Of a stretch of 64,000 nucleotides of DNA, positions 1 to 12,320 are shown one piece after another (the first letter of the stretch is position 1; the number at the start of each line of letters is the position of its first letter). The notes beneath the pieces were generated by a model, which was not told where the DNA came from, made no database searches, and saw nothing but the letters and a program-made list of their open reading frames with translations. A program made the translations under genes and the position numbers. The stretch comes from Bombus terrestris (lineage: Eukaryota; Arthropoda; Insecta; Hymenoptera; Apidae). The stretch is from positions 8,983,001 through 9,047,000 of the forward strand of contig NC_063271.1 of assembly GCF_910591885.1 (NCBI RefSeq), read 5' to 3'.

Positions 1-475
1 ATGCTTTCGAAGAAGTTGAAAAACCGCCTTCATCAATTAAAGCTATTTTACAAAACAGATGGATATCCGCTAGTTTTCGTGAAACTGTAAGTACTTAAAA
101 TAGTAAATGTTTTTTTAGTTTAATTTCTTATTAATGTCTATTAATTTTATATTCAAGGCTATTGGAACTGCAGTTTGGTCAGTTCTTATGGGTAAAAGAC
201 AAATGCTGAAGTATGATAAAGGATTTCTGGCCCATTTTTACTCGATTTCTGAACAAATTTCTCCAGTGCTTGTGTGGGGTTTCCTAGGCCCAGAAGGAAG
301 TTTACGTTCTACCTGCCACTATTTCAGAGATCAAGTAATAGAATTCCTTGTAGATATATTTAATTTCTTTAAAGTAAGATATACTACTGTCGATAACCTC
401 GCTGAAGATATACTCAGGGAAATGAAACTAAGAGTCGAAAATATAAATCAAAGACTTTCTCTAGAAGGTTGTTAA
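1..475 (+). CDS. Miga: Mitoguardin (FAM73 family), C-terminal end, partial
   Basis: This is the last part of a mitoguardin gene; its 5' part lies outside the window. Mitoguardins sit in the outer mitochondrial membrane and promote mitochondrial fusion, and the C-terminal domain also takes part in lipid transfer at ER contacts (family knowledge). Two exons are visible: 3-86, ending at a GTAAGT donor, and 158-475, after a TTCAAG acceptor. Both are in phase 0 and a TAA stop ends at 475. The translated end carries the conserved C-terminal pattern of the family: an EEVEKPPSSI stretch, NRWIS, ATAVWSVL-like AIGTAVWSVL, SEQISPVLVWGFLGP and VRYTTVDNLAEDIL. About 133 residues are seen. The Miga assignment rests on recalled similarity to the vertebrate FAM73A/B C-terminus and is fairly sure. 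Confidence 0.85.
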
Positions 476-2986
476 TCATGCATCATAAACATAAGCACTA
501 TATAGCAGTGTCAAATATATATGAAGTGTTCCAACAATCTTTACCCTTTTGTACTTGTTGCAAGTTGCCTGTCCATATTTATGCACATCAGTGCAACTAT
601 TGTATGAGTTTTATGAAAGCTGATATTATGAGTAAAAGATAATTGAATTTATAATGTAATAATATTTCTTCAATCTCTTTCACATTTACATTATTTTGTA
701 TATTTCAATTCAAAACACACATGAATGAAGGAATGATTCTTTATATAATTTTATTTCTTGTAATATGTATATTGTATAGATTATGTGTAGATATTAATCT
801 CAATACGCTTTTAGTACAAGAATTTAGAACAAGATGTTTAACCCTTTTAGTTCCGACCGAAAGAATTGTATCTAAGCGAAAAGTACCAAATCAATTTGAT
901 GTAATTTGTAGTTTGAGAAAAAGATCATAAAAAGGAAAGTAAGAATGATATTTACAAAATTCAAAACGGAACATATTAGGAAATAAAAGGAGAATAAATT
1001 AATGCCAATTGTATTTCAATATTTGTTGAAAATCATACAAATAATACTTATTCAAAATCAATAGGAAAAGTAGAAAAATCAGTTTCTTTTTTTGTAAACA
1101 GTATTTGCAAATAAGAAGAATCATCGGTTGGTCGTAGTTTGATGTAGAACACGTAATATAAAGCATCAATACTGCATTCTTAATTATTTGTAACAAAATT
1201 TCTAACATCAAAACACAAAGCTAAATGATAATCCCATGATGCATAGGAGGATTACTTGCTCCAAAACAAGTGAGCTAGTATAACATCACTAAAATAACAT
1301 TCTAATATTATTATAAACATTTATAGTTATCCGGCTATTGAAAATGTGTGATATTTACTTACTATTACTCATACAAATATTTTACTTAGCATTGGTGGTT
1401 ACTAATGTATACATCGTGTAATCCTTTATTGCATATATTACAAATTGTGCGTGATCTTCGCATAGGCCCACAAAAAATTTTGTTGTTGCTCTGTTGATGC
1501 AAGATTATTTTGTGAAACATAAGGAGATATTCTGTTCGAAACAGTGTTATTTAAAATTTATGACGGTCTCAAGCAAATCTCCCATATCGGATTTTTATTT
1601 TGTGGCACTAGCGTACACAGTCTTGGTATCAACCATCGCGGAATATAACAAAAAGTTAATCCCATAAACAATTTTTTCGATTTGTAGAACTTCTGTTTGT
1701 AGAACTCCGATTTGTAGTGCTTCTGCAGAAAAATTCAACCATTTATAACGTTTTATAAATTTATTTTGAGATAAAATCCTCTCGCGATGCGATTAGTAAG
1801 GCACCATCGCACACACAACGATATATCATTGTTCGGTACTAAAAGGGCTAAATATAATTATTTTATTATAAAAATGAGTTTTAATATATTGCTATTATTT
1901 CAATGTTATGAAATTGTTTATATACTACAAAATAGTTATAATGATATAATGACAAACTATTTGTAGCATTTAAAAGTAGTATGATGAAGATGTTCCAATT
2001 CCTAATATATTCCATGAAACACTACAATATGATAGTATGAAGGCACTAATAATAATGTCCTCTTTATTAATAAATTATTAGAATATATACAGTCTTAATT
2101 AAGAAACTTTTGGAGAAACATGTTTGGTTATTTTATTTCACATTATAGATCTATTTACATCATGTCCTTATTATCAAAATATAAACAATATTTCTTTATA
2201 ATCTCTTATAAAAAAATAATCGCTTATAAACATTATATAAAATACAAAGAGTCCATTGCCAAAGATAAGAATAATATTGCTACTGATAACCCTGTGACCA
2301 GTATGAATATGTATTTGTTTCAGTACAGTTATACTTTACATTTTATATTACCAACATAGCGTGAAAACATTCCACTATTGTAATTATTTAAGTATTACTT
2401 CTTGCAAATCAATCATGGATAACAAATACAGCAAATTTTATATACAAAGAAATAATATGCTATGTAAACATTGTTCGTTTGTCTTCATTCAGCTTCGCAT
2501 TTTATACTGCACTTATACAAAATGAATACATGCTAAAATATTCGAGACACAAGTATTCTATCTTATTCAAGTATGGAGCATGATTTTTTTCTCACTTATA
2601 ATAATGAATGCAGTTGATATTAATAATAATTCATTTACATTCATTATTTATTTCAAAATCATTCAAACATTACGTTTAGTATGAATTTTTACTTAGATGA
2701 TACTATATGAAATATGTAAGTGTAATATACCGTTTTTATTCTCATTTTTATATTTATGCGACAGACTTCACAGCGTAAAAATGATATCCTTATGTATAAT
2801 GTACATTAGAGTATTATGTATCATTGCATGCAATTTTACAGCTCAGTCAATAAACAATGCATATATGTAAAAATTTAAGAAACAAATTTAACTAGTATGC
2901 TGTTCCTTTATTTAAAGATATATTTATGTATTACAAATATCACATTTTGATCATATATGTTTATTATATATATGTGTGTAAGTAGT
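476..2986. other. AT-rich spacer and 3' UTR of the mitoguardin gene
   Basis: No convincing coding exon is seen here. Short open frames (for example 721-930 and 2120-2359) are rich in Ile, Leu, Tyr and Lys, as random AT-rich DNA would be. The first several hundred bases are probably the 3' UTR of the upstream gene. A somewhat more GC-rich stretch at about 1440-1840 could be a decayed mobile element, but no protein match was recognised. Confidence 0.5.
1681..1725. repeat. Short tandem repeat, three 15-bp units
   Basis: Three consecutive 15-bp units are visible at 1681-1695, 1696-1710 and 1711-1725. They share the core TTTGTAGAACTTC with a few substitutions (AACTCC in the second, TGCTTC in the third). 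It is a small imperfect minisatellite in non-coding DNA. Confidence 0.7.
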
Positions 2987-3835
2987 TTAAAGAAATAACG
3001 CATCCATTATTTCATCATCAGATTCTTCTTCATCACTAGATGGCACGAGTGGCATTATTTGAGTTATATTATTTCTACGTTTATATTCTGCAAAACTCTC
3101 CCTTTCTGTGATAAAATAACTTTTGTTAGACTCTGCATAATGTAATTATCAATAAAGATTTACTAAATATTACTGTCAAACATTAATCGTTAATATTCTC
3201 TTCTTTATATAAATAATTATATATGTAAATATATATATAAAACAGTTATATGAATAAACATAAAAAACTATTTATTATCAATTATGATATGTGCTATAAT
3301 TACCTATATTTTTGACAGATTCAAGAATCCAGTCTTTTTTATATATATGATCTGGATCTATGCTGATTAAAGGATTCTTTTCCGCTGAGATAAATAATCT
3401 TAACCATTCTGTCCCTATTATTTTGACAAAAATTATATAGATACATAATAAAAATAATATAACAAATAAATAAAAGAAATATTTATTTTACCTTTATGTG
3501 CTTTTACAAGTGTAATCTTAACTTCTCTTCCTATATTTCTATGGGTTGTTTTTTCTGCTATTACAGTTCCAAAAAGATATGAGCAAATGTAATATTTTTC
3601 TGAGTTTGTTATTGTGCTAGAAACCGATATAGACATTTTTTATATAATCTTGCAAACAACATTTTATATTAGATATCAAATATTTAAAATACCTAAATAA
3701 TATATGATCACATTCAACATGGAGAAAATATTCCTTTATATCACACAGTAAAATACGTACGATAACTGTAGTATCAGTCTGATACCACACAATTTTCGGT
3801 GTGTGATATTTACTCACAAGTTTTAAAGAGCTCAT
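2987..3835 (-). CDS. Small CS-domain (p23/HSP20-like) protein
   Basis: Four exons on the minus strand join in phase into about 165 residues, starting MSSLKL at 3835 and ending at a TAA at 2987-2989. The N-terminal 110 residues have the look of a CS domain: PKIVWYQTDTTVIVRILL, then an EYFLHVECDHILF strand, SYLFGTVIAEKTTHRNIGRE, KITLVKA and EWLRLF. This order is typical of the p23-like beta sandwich used by HSP90 co-chaperones. The closest wording I recall is the C-terminal CS domain of TDRD12, a piRNA-pathway helicase, but here it is a stand-alone protein. The tail is acidic (SSDEEESDDE) and ends DALFL. Exon 1 joins exon 2 by a 76-bp intron with a TTTCTAG acceptor. The function is not known; HSP90 or piRNA links are inference. 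Confidence 0.65.
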
Positions 3836-4529
3836 AACGTAAAGTCGTAGAATGACTATATACACTTATTACATGTAAACCACTATAAAAATACGGTATC
3901 ACTTTAAGTTTTCATGAGTACAAAATCCATCCTCCTATTCTGAAATATAAGTATCTAACAAACAAATTTGAATTCGGTGAAAAAGAACAAAGAATCAAAA
4001 AGATAGTAAACTTAAAAAAATGTACTGAATTGTAAAACTATTGCATTCTGAAGAAGAACAATAAACATACATATAAGTATAATAACAGATGTAATAATAT
4101 ATACATACATATGTAGATGCATACATAACTTAAAAAGACAGTTCATGCTTTTGATTGGTGGAATTATTTTTACTGTTTATAATCAAGCATATATTTTTCG
4201 ATATTTATAATTTCATATTTAACAATGATAACTTGAACAATTATCTACAACGATTTACATTACAAATGTAAAATTAAGAAAATAACTTTATTTGTAAAAT
4301 AAAAGAAAATTTTTAATTTGAAATTTTTATTTTTAAACTATAAAGTAATATTTCTAATGTGGAAAGTAAAGATAATAATCTACAAAAATCTTAAGATTTT
4401 CTTTAGCGGCTGTTCTAATGAAAGGCATACTATGTATACTATATGTTTGAAGACTAATAAAGATTCATTTCACGGCGCTAGTTGATAAGCCGGGCGTAAT
4501 CACGGTAAAACGTCAAACACAAAGATAAA
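3836..4529. promoter_or_regulatory. Divergent intergenic region between the CS-domain gene and ARPC5
   Basis: The two start codons face away from each other with 694 bp between them. The segment is AT-rich apart from a GC-richer stretch at about 4470-4515, just before the ARPC5 start, which probably holds its transcription start and 5' UTR. No specific promoter motif could be assigned. Confidence 0.4.
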
Positions 4530-5965
4530 ATGTCAAGAAACGATGGCAAAAAAGATACGTCAGCGTCAGCGTTTCGAAAAATCGATGTTGATCAATACAG
4601 TGATAATAATTTCAGAGAAGAAGACGCTGACGGAGGAATAGGAGGACCTACAGGCCCAGACGAAAATGAAATTTTGACACTTCTTAGCCAATATCCTTTT
4701 CATCGCTTTTGTATAGATATAATAATGTTACAGTGATTTTTCTTATGTTTCATCGCATTTTCCTTAATATTTATTCAAGGGTAAGAATGCAGAAGCACTA
4801 ATATCAGTATTGAGGTCTGCACCACTTGGGTGTAAAAATCAACAAGTAAAGGTAACCTCAGAAACACGCCCTTTACTTTAATGTTTATATTTATCATTCT
4901 AAAGTACATTTTAGTACATGTGGTATAAGATATATTGTTCCTTTTATATTAATATCATGAATACATAATTTCATAGATTACAAAAATTCGGATATAATAT
5001 TTTCTATTATATTACATTTATCATGTTATAACAACATAATGATTTACACAATGATAGTTTTACCACAAAGGGAACAACATATTATATGTACATTATCTGA
5101 TAAAATTATTTGTACACTTGCAAAAACCTTTCATGAATATATTATGTATATTATAGAAAACATTTAAAAATTTCATTTACACTTTAAAGAGATCTAGCTA
5201 TTATACGTTTGTAAAGTTTGAAACAAACCTAGAAATATACATGGAAACCATAAGATATTTAATGCAAGTATATATATATATATTTTATGATAATGTATTT
5301 AAACAGTCAATTATCCATAATATTAATAAGCTTCTAAAATGACTATTCATGCTGTGTATTAATTTTTTATTAAATATATGTTTGCAATAAATATATTGTA
5401 ACTTTTATATACTCTTTCAAGTTGGTATCAAATTTTACCAGTATAATCAGGATAGTCATGCCTCATTATAGTGTTAGTAAAATTTCAAAATGTTTTATAT
5501 GACACATACAATATATACATAAAAGATTTTTATGATAAGTGTTCAAATGCTTTTATGAGTTGTGAATTGTGTATATATTTTATGTAATAAATATGTTTCA
5601 TAATGTAGTATTTAACGAAATGAAAATGTGTACTGGTTTTATTTTATTAAAAAGACATAATCTTTATTTTGTATAATCTACGTATATGTGATTTCGCAAA
5701 AGCCAATAGTGATGATATATTACAGGATAACGCACGGAATCTGACGTTAAAAGTTCTTCTAAGTATAAAATCTACTCAAATAGATGATTGCTTAGCACAA
5801 TTAGATCGTGACTTGCTGGATGTTTTAATGAAATATATATACAGAGGATTTGAAATTCCAACAGAGGGTAGTAGTAGTCATTTATTAACCTGGCATGAAA
5901 AGGTATACAATATCAGTGGTGTTGGCAGTATTGTACGAGCGTTTGCAGATAGTAAACGTGCTTGA
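4530..5965 (+). CDS. Arpc5: Actin-related protein 2/3 complex subunit 5
   Basis: ARPC5 (p16-Arc) is the small subunit of the Arp2/3 complex that nucleates branched actin in the cytoplasm. Three exons give 157 residues, close to the 151 of the human protein: 4530-4690, 4779-4851 and 5726-5965. The N-terminus carries the FRKIDVDQY motif, then the acidic linker, GPDENEI, a KNAEALISVL helix, LTLKVLLSIKS, VLMKYIYRGFE, LLTWHEK and GVGSIVRAFADSK. These match the family in order. Intron 1 is unusual: it has a U12-type 5' splice site and is listed separately. Intron 2 (4852-5725) is large for this region and contains a MITE copy. The start is the only Met that gives the conserved N-terminus. A poly(A) signal follows at 6116. 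Confidence 0.95.
4691..4778 (+). other. U12-type (minor spliceosome) intron with AT-AA ends
   Basis: The 5' end reads ATATCCTTTT, the U12-type consensus for AT-AC introns. Eleven to twelve bases before the 3' end is TTCCTTAAT, matching the U12 branch-site consensus TTCCTTRAY. No GT donor in the right phase exists nearby, and the exon boundary falls at the Gln-Gly position expected from the family. The reading frame requires 88 bp to be removed: either 4691-4778 (AT...AA) or, shifted one base, 4692-4779 (TA...AG). Both give the same protein. Confidence 0.8.
5105..5570. mobile_element. Foldback MITE, copy 1 (inside ARPC5 intron 2)
   Basis: The left part (from about 5112) and the right part (to about 5570, with AAGTGTTCAAATGC and TTTTATGAGTTGTGA) are imperfect inverted copies of each other. 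Both resemble the ends of the copies at 14.3, 47.6 and 54.0 kb. The outermost 20 bp on the left are lost or decayed. No coding capacity is seen. Confidence 0.6.
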
Positions 5966-6115
5966 AAAAATTTGTACATTTTCTAATGATGTTCATTATA
6001 ATAATTACCATTAATCCTTACTGTTACTCATTGTCATTGTTAATACAATGAGGATGTAGATAGAGGATGTAGATTCCACATGAAAAATATAACACACTGG
6101 TGTACATTTGTTATC

Positions 6116-6121
6116 AATAAA
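6116..6121 (+). terminator. AATAAA poly(A) signal of ARPC5
   Basis: AATAAA lies 150 bp after the ARPC5 stop and is followed by T-rich sequence. This is a plausible 3' end for the transcript. Confidence 0.6.
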
Positions 6122-6503
6122 GTAATTTTTATTTCTTATATATTTGGAGAAATGTCTTTCATTTTAAATTTCCACCATTATTGATAAATGTTTTTTGTTT
6201 TTAAACTAGAGTCTTCTATGTTTTATGTACAAAACAATAGTACAATATATCAGAAATAATATTTATATTTTTTATAAGAATTTTGTATATTATGTATCTA
6301 TATATTCATCTGCATGCAATAATTTTATAACGATTTAATACATATAAAACAATAGTACCATATATATATATTTTATATTAAATGATAATTAAATCTTATT
6401 ATCAAATACATAACGAAATGGATAAAATTAGTATATTAAATAAATTCTATAATAGCTATGACCTATTTCATTATTGCAGAAATATCATTTGACAGAGCTT
6501 TCA

Positions 6504-7611
6504 TTACTCACATTTGTCCGTTACTGTGAGCATTATCATATTTGTTTGATGTATCAAGTATAATGCACTTACAAATACTGCATTTGCTCTATAACAAGAA
6601 AATAGTTGTATTTTTAAAGAAAATATGATAAGTATGATGTATGATAACTGGAATGTAGTGATGCTTACTGTCCTTCTTTAAAATATTCTTTTAATGTATT
6701 GCTAAACCTTTTACTGTATTTAACAAATTCTCTTTTTCTCTGATCCAATGCCTGTTTTCCAGCAGAACCACGAATAAATGCAGTTACTTCATTCACTGCA
6801 TCCAAAAGTTTCTTTATTGCACTTGCAATTTCTCTAAAACAGGTGTATCACAAAAGTATACTATATGATATAAATAAAACTATTTTGACTACAATATACA
6901 TAAGTATAGAAACATACTTGATTGTTTCGAGAAAAGTTTTCCGATCTGTTATTTCATCAGGAATTCTGCTAAGTATTCTTTTTAAGGAAGTTGATTTACG
7001 ATTTAATTCCTGGAAAGCATCCTCAGACCTAGATGATCTATATTCTACAACTGTAATTATAGTATAAAACAAATACAGAATATTAATCATGTTAAACATA
7101 ATATTTAATTATATTTTACTCATATTTTATTTTATTATATTAGAATTATACCATCATAATCAGAAGCTGCTCCTTGTAATCTTAAAACACTCTCATTCAT
7201 ATCAAGATTAAGCTCTGCCCGTCGTATTATACCAAGGATTAAATCGTGTGTAATTCCTGGATGGGAATTTTCAGCTTTCAATAAAGCTGTACGTAATGTT
7301 TGAGCTGCCAATACATTTTGTCTTTCTAGCTATGTAGCAATGGATTAGAGAAATCAATAACAAATATGAAATAGGAATGTATATTCTTTAATTAAAATAA
7401 TCTTTTAATATATACATATGAAGAGGATCTTATTTATATATTCGTACAAATAATATATTCATAAGAGGTTTCTGTAAGTCTTCAAATATTTTAGTGAGTA
7501 ACTGAAATTACAATCTACAAATAAAAGAAATGTCAATACCTTTATTAATATTGGTCTTAAGATGACAGGAAGGACCAGTGATGTAACTGGAGTCTCATCG
7601 CCCATTGTCAT
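6504..7611 (-). CDS. Pdcd10: Programmed cell death protein 10 (CCM3)
   Basis: PDCD10/CCM3 is an adaptor that dimerises with GCKIII kinases and joins STRIPAK and, in vertebrates, the CCM complex. Five exons on the minus strand (7540-7611, 7152-7329, 6918-7050, 6669-6833, 6504-6588) join in phase to 210 residues; the human protein has 212. Recognisable blocks are LERQNVLAAQTLRTALLKAE, HPGITHDLIL, the dimerisation helix pattern FQELNRKSTSLKRILSRIPDEI, then KEIASAIKKLLDAVNEV and KREFVKYSKRFSNTLKEYF. The final exon encodes the FAT-homology end with VFVSALYLIHQTNMI. The tail after HQTN differs from the vertebrate version. Two in-frame Met codons lie at the start (7611 and 7605); the upstream one was chosen. 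The gene is divergent from XAB2. Confidence 0.95.
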
Positions 7612-8285
7612 CCTTTACAACGTTTATTTAAAAGTATAGTTCAAATGTAATTAATTCGTAATCAGTTAAATGCGGCTAATTGATTTCTTAATTGGCCAGT
7701 CCAGGTACAGATCGAATTGTTTACATTAAAAAGTATCTGTTTCGATCATATTCCTGATATGACAGCTGTCACGCTCAGTGTCTCATTCCAAAACGAGGTA
7801 AACAGGTTGAGCAACTTGATTTTCAGATGAATATCTTTATTTTAAATTTTCCTCGAATACTATAATATTATAATACTATAATAATATTTTGCAGTTTTTT
7901 TAGTAAATTTTGAAATTAGGGTAATAAAACATTGTAATTATTCGAAAAATGTGATAGAAGTATTCTCAATACATCAAATATTTTATCACTTTACAATTCA
8001 ACGAATATTTTTAGTAGAACATCTCTAAACATCTAGTTTACCAAATATATTCCCTATTAGATTCAGGTGCAATACCAAATGATTCTAAGTTATATTATGG
8101 ACGATCAATGAAATAGCGCCTTAATATAACGCGGTTAAAACGAAATATATCAAAATATTGTAGTAGAAAATAACCTCAAGTATAACCCCACAATTATCAT
8201 TTTATTATACGTGTGGAATATTGCTAATTTATACTTATATTATACTTGAATTAAATACCTCATATAATTATTAGAATTTTCAACA
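7612..8285. promoter_or_regulatory. Divergent intergenic region PDCD10/XAB2
   Basis: Start codons of PDCD10 (-) and XAB2 (+) are 674 bp apart. A GC-richer island at about 7690-7800 next to PDCD10, containing TGACAGCTGTCA, is the best candidate for a core promoter. The rest is AT-rich with no recognised motif. Confidence 0.4.
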
Positions 8286-9559
8286 ATGTTGGAACGTAAA
8301 GATCCAGAAGGAAATCTATATGTTTTTGTAAGTAATTTATTGTATATAACCTCATTTTATTTTTGTGTGGAACGTCAGTGTTCTTTTATTTGCCTTTTTT
8401 TATGGAATAGAATGAAGAAGATTTACCATACGAAGAAGAAATTTTGAGAAATCCTTATTCTGTGAAACATTGGCAACGTTATATAGATCATTTAAAAAGT
8501 ACAAAAAGCAGTAATTTAAACATTGTGTACGAACGAGCGTTAAAGGAACTTCCTGGAAGGTAGAGGATATGTCTTTTCTGCTTTTTTTTGTCAAATAATT
8601 TTTTATAAAATAATCAAATTCTCGTTTTTGATTAGCTATAAGTTATGGTACAATTATCTACGTCAACGTGTCAACCAATTGAAAGGAAGGTGTATAACAG
8701 ATCCGCTTTACGAAGATGTAAATAATGCATTTGAGCGTGCTTTGGTTTTTATGCATAAAATGCCCAGAATTTGGATGGACTATTGCACATTGATGACAGA
8801 ACAATGTTATATTACGCGTACCCGTCAAGTTTTTGATCGGGCACTTAGAGCTCTCCCTATCACGCAACATCATCGTATATGGCCATTGTATATTGAATTT
8901 TTAAAAAAGCATAATGTCTATGAAACTGCAGTCAGAGTTTTTAGAAGGTATCTTAAGGTAAGATAGAATATTTTTATTTATCTTATTGACCTATATTTAA
9001 TAATGTGTTGTTTATTTTCAGCTAGCTCCAGAAGATACAGAAGAGTATATAGAATACCTGATATCAATCGGGAGGCTTGACGAAGCTGCTGTGAAACTTG
9101 CACAAATTGTTAATCAGGATGATTTTGTATCAAAACATGGAAAGTCTAATCATCAATTATGGAATGAATTGTGTGATTTAATATCAAAGAATCCTTCTAA
9201 AATAAAATCTCTTAATGTAGATGCAATTATTAGAGGCGGTTTAAGACGTTATACTGATCAGTTAGGCCCTCTTTGGAATTCTTTGGCGGATTATTATGTT
9301 CGTAGCGGTTTATTCGAAAGGGTATTTTAAATAATTTTTCGGTTTTGTAAAAATATAATTTATTTATGTTTTGTTACTGTACAATTTCAATATTTTTATT
9401 TTGTACAGGCGAGGGATATTTATGAAGAAGCAATACAAACAGTGACTACTGTTAGAGACTTTACTCAAGTGTTTGATGCTTATGCACAATTTGAAGAACT
9501 TAGTCTTAGCAAACGTATGGAAGAAGCTGCAAAAAATCCTACTGAAGATGGTACAGGAC

Positions 9560-9596
<37 letters not shown>

Positions 9597-11989
9597 TTTA
9601 ACTATATAATCTTATTTAGTATATAAAATTTATAATTTTTTATTGTTTACAATCGTATTCCCAGATGATATAGATCTAGAATTGAGATTAGCACGATTTG
9701 AACATTTAATGGAAAGGCGTTTATTACTTCTGAATTCTGTATTGCTCAGACAAAATCCTCATAATGTACAAGAATGGCATAAAAGAGTTAGGCTTTATGA
9801 GGGACAACCACACGAGGTATTTTTATGAAACTTTGTAGTCCAAAATTGTTTAATGACTTTTTTATTATTATAAGTTATAACTTCTCTCTTTAGATTATTA
9901 ATACATATACAGAAGCTGTACAGACTGTACAACCACAATTAGCAGTAGGTAAATTGCATACTTTGTGGGTTGAATTTGGTAAATTTTATGAAGAAAATGG
10001 TCAAATAGCAGACGCTAGAGTAGTTTTCGAGAAAGCAACTCATGTTCCCTATACTAAAGTCGATGATCTTGCTTCTGTATGGTGTGAATGGGCAGAAATG
10101 GAAATTAGGCATGGGTATGGCATTCTATTGTTTTGTAAGATAGTAATTTAAATGTATCGTCATTCTGTAACTAACGTAATAACTTCGTTCATACAGAAAT
10201 TATAAAGAAGCGTTAAAACTTATGCATCGTGCTACTGCTATGCCATTCCGTAAGGTAGCTTACCATGACGAGACAGAAACAGTTCAAATGAGATTGTATA
10301 AATCTTTAAAAGTTTGGTCTATGTATGCCGATTTAGAAGAAAGTTTTGGGACTTTCAAGGTATATTTTGTAAATAACTTTATTTATAAAATTTTAAATTC
10401 TTGTACTTTTTCATTTGCAGACATGCAAAGCTGTGTACGACAAAATTATAGATCTAAAAATCGCAACGCCGCAAATCATTATTAATTATGGACTCTTCCT
10501 TGAAGAAAATAGATATTTTGAAGAAGCTTTTAGAGTATATATTAAATTACATAGGAATACTATTTAATCTTAATAATCATCTTCTATAACATTTAATTAT
10601 TGTTTTTAGGCTTATGAAAAAGGTATTGCACTCTTCAAATGGCCTAACGTTTACGATATATGGAATACGTATCTTACAAAATTTTTAAAACGTTATGGTG
10701 GAACGAAGTTAGAACGAACGCGAGATTTATTTGAACAGTGTTTAGAATTTTGTCCACCAAAATATGCTAAAGGTATTTTTACACAATACATATTTAATAT
10801 AATTATAAGTACAACAAAAAATGATGTCAATATTAATTTTCTTATATTATTCTAGCCTTGTATTTACTGTATGCAAAATTAGAAGAGGAACATGGTTTGG
10901 CTAGGCATGCAATGTCTGTATATGAACGAGCAACTAACGCTGTTCTTCCTGAAGAAAAATTTGAGGTATGAAGCAATATTTTATAAAAATGTAACGAACA
11001 TAAATTTAATAAAAATTCAGTATATGTATACGTCTTACAGATGTTTAACATATATATTAAAAAAGCAGCAGACATATATGGTGTCCCAAAAACGAGGCAG
11101 ATATATGAAAAAGCTATCGAAGTACTTAATGAAGATAATACAAGAGAAATGTGTTTACGGTTCGCAGAAATGGAAACGAAATTAGGAGAAGTTGACAGAG
11201 CTCGGGCAATATATGCGCACTGCAGTCAAATTTGTGATCCAAGGGTATGAAGTATTGTTTGAATCATTTAAAGATAATATTAAAATTAATATTATATATA
11301 TGTATATTTTTATACCTCGTTTAGGTGGCTTCAAATTTCTGGCAAATATGGAAAGAGTTTGAAGTGAGACATGGTAATGAAGACACTATGCGTGAAATGC
11401 TTCGAATTAAGCGTAGTGTACAAGCTATGTACAACACTCAAGTGAATATGATGTCTGCACAAATGTTAAATAATACATCAAACTCACCATCTGATATACC
11501 AGCAGATGCAATGCGTCTTTTGGATAGTAAAACGCAGGGTATAGATCTTGTTATATCACAAAAGAAGTAATTGAAAAAATTAAATATATAGTTCTACTAA
11601 AGTAATAAATATGATATTGCAGATAATATTACCACATATAAGGACAGTATTAAATTTGTTCGTGGTACAATAGAAAAAGATGGTAAAGCAGAATCTCAAG
11701 TAAACAATCCAGATGAAATAGATATTGATATTGATGACGTTGATGACACTGAAGCGGATGTAGAGGAAGGTAATATAAAATATATAATTATACATTAAAA
11801 TTTTTATTACATTTCATCGCATGTAATGTATTTATAAATTCCTTCAGAGAGAGTTTTAATACCGACATACATATTTTATATTTTCTATTCTTATTCGTAT
11901 CTTTATTTTCAGACATACCTGTTGAGAAACAAACTATTCCATCACAAGTATTTGGTAGTTTAAAGACAACTGATGGTGAAGATGATTAA
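8286..11989 (+). CDS. Xab2: Pre-mRNA-splicing factor SYF1 / XAB2
   Basis: XAB2/SYF1 is a nuclear HAT-repeat scaffold of the NineTeen/IBC splicing complex and also takes part in transcription-coupled repair. Fifteen exons are traceable: 8286-8327, 8411-8559, 8636-8957, 9022-9321, 9409-9550, 9665-9816, 9894-10114, 10197-10359, 10421-10534, 10610-10772, 10856-10965, 11041-11244, 11325-11566, 11648-11769 and 11913-11989. They give about 840 residues, against 855 in human. HAT-type repeats run through most of the protein, for example KHWQRYIDHL, PRIWMDYCTLM, RVFRRYLK, IWNTYLTKFLKRYGG and YAKLEEEHGLARHA. SNFWQIWKEFEVRHGNEDT and the acidic C-terminus ending FGSLKTTDGEDD are diagnostic. The exon 13-14 junction is uncertain: an alternative with donor near 11540 and acceptor at 11622 also keeps the frame. 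A (TA)n run lies in intron 5. Confidence 0.95.
9561..9596. repeat. (TA)n microsatellite in an XAB2 intron
   Basis: A run of alternating TA with a few interruptions (TATATATATATGTATATATACATATATT) follows the donor of exon 5. It is simple-sequence DNA without evident function. Confidence 0.8.
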
Positions 11990-12027
11990 GGCATGTATAA
12001 ATTATATTGTCGGAAAAAAATGTAAAT

Positions 12028-12045
12028 AATAAAATTCACAATAAA
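12028..12045 (+). terminator. Two AATAAA poly(A) signals of XAB2
   Basis: AATAAA occurs at 12028 and again at 12040, about 40-50 bp after the XAB2 stop. The convergent FBXO42 stop lies at 12321, so the two 3' UTRs must be short or overlap. Confidence 0.6.
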
Positions 12046-12320
12046 ATATAAGATTTGTAATTGGAATACTTCGTTGATACAGCTAACAAAATATTACTTT
12101 CTGCGATAAAAATTAATTTTTCTATATAACTCTTTTTCGCAGAAAACATATCAGTATTTTAGAACTATTCATCATGAAATGTTCTTACAATTTTTTAATA
12201 GTATCATTTAAATTAATTTTTAGTAGATGATAATTCATGGTAGGATCAAAGTCAAGGCTAACAAAATTAAATTATCTTTTATCGAACATAAAAGTGTATT
12301 ATTTATTATTCTACAAAATA

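Noticed and set aside
721..930. Open frame of 69 codons with a hydrophobic N-terminus after MIGA
   Set aside because: Composition fits random AT-rich DNA, no family match was recognised, and it lies in the likely 3' UTR. Not supported as a gene.
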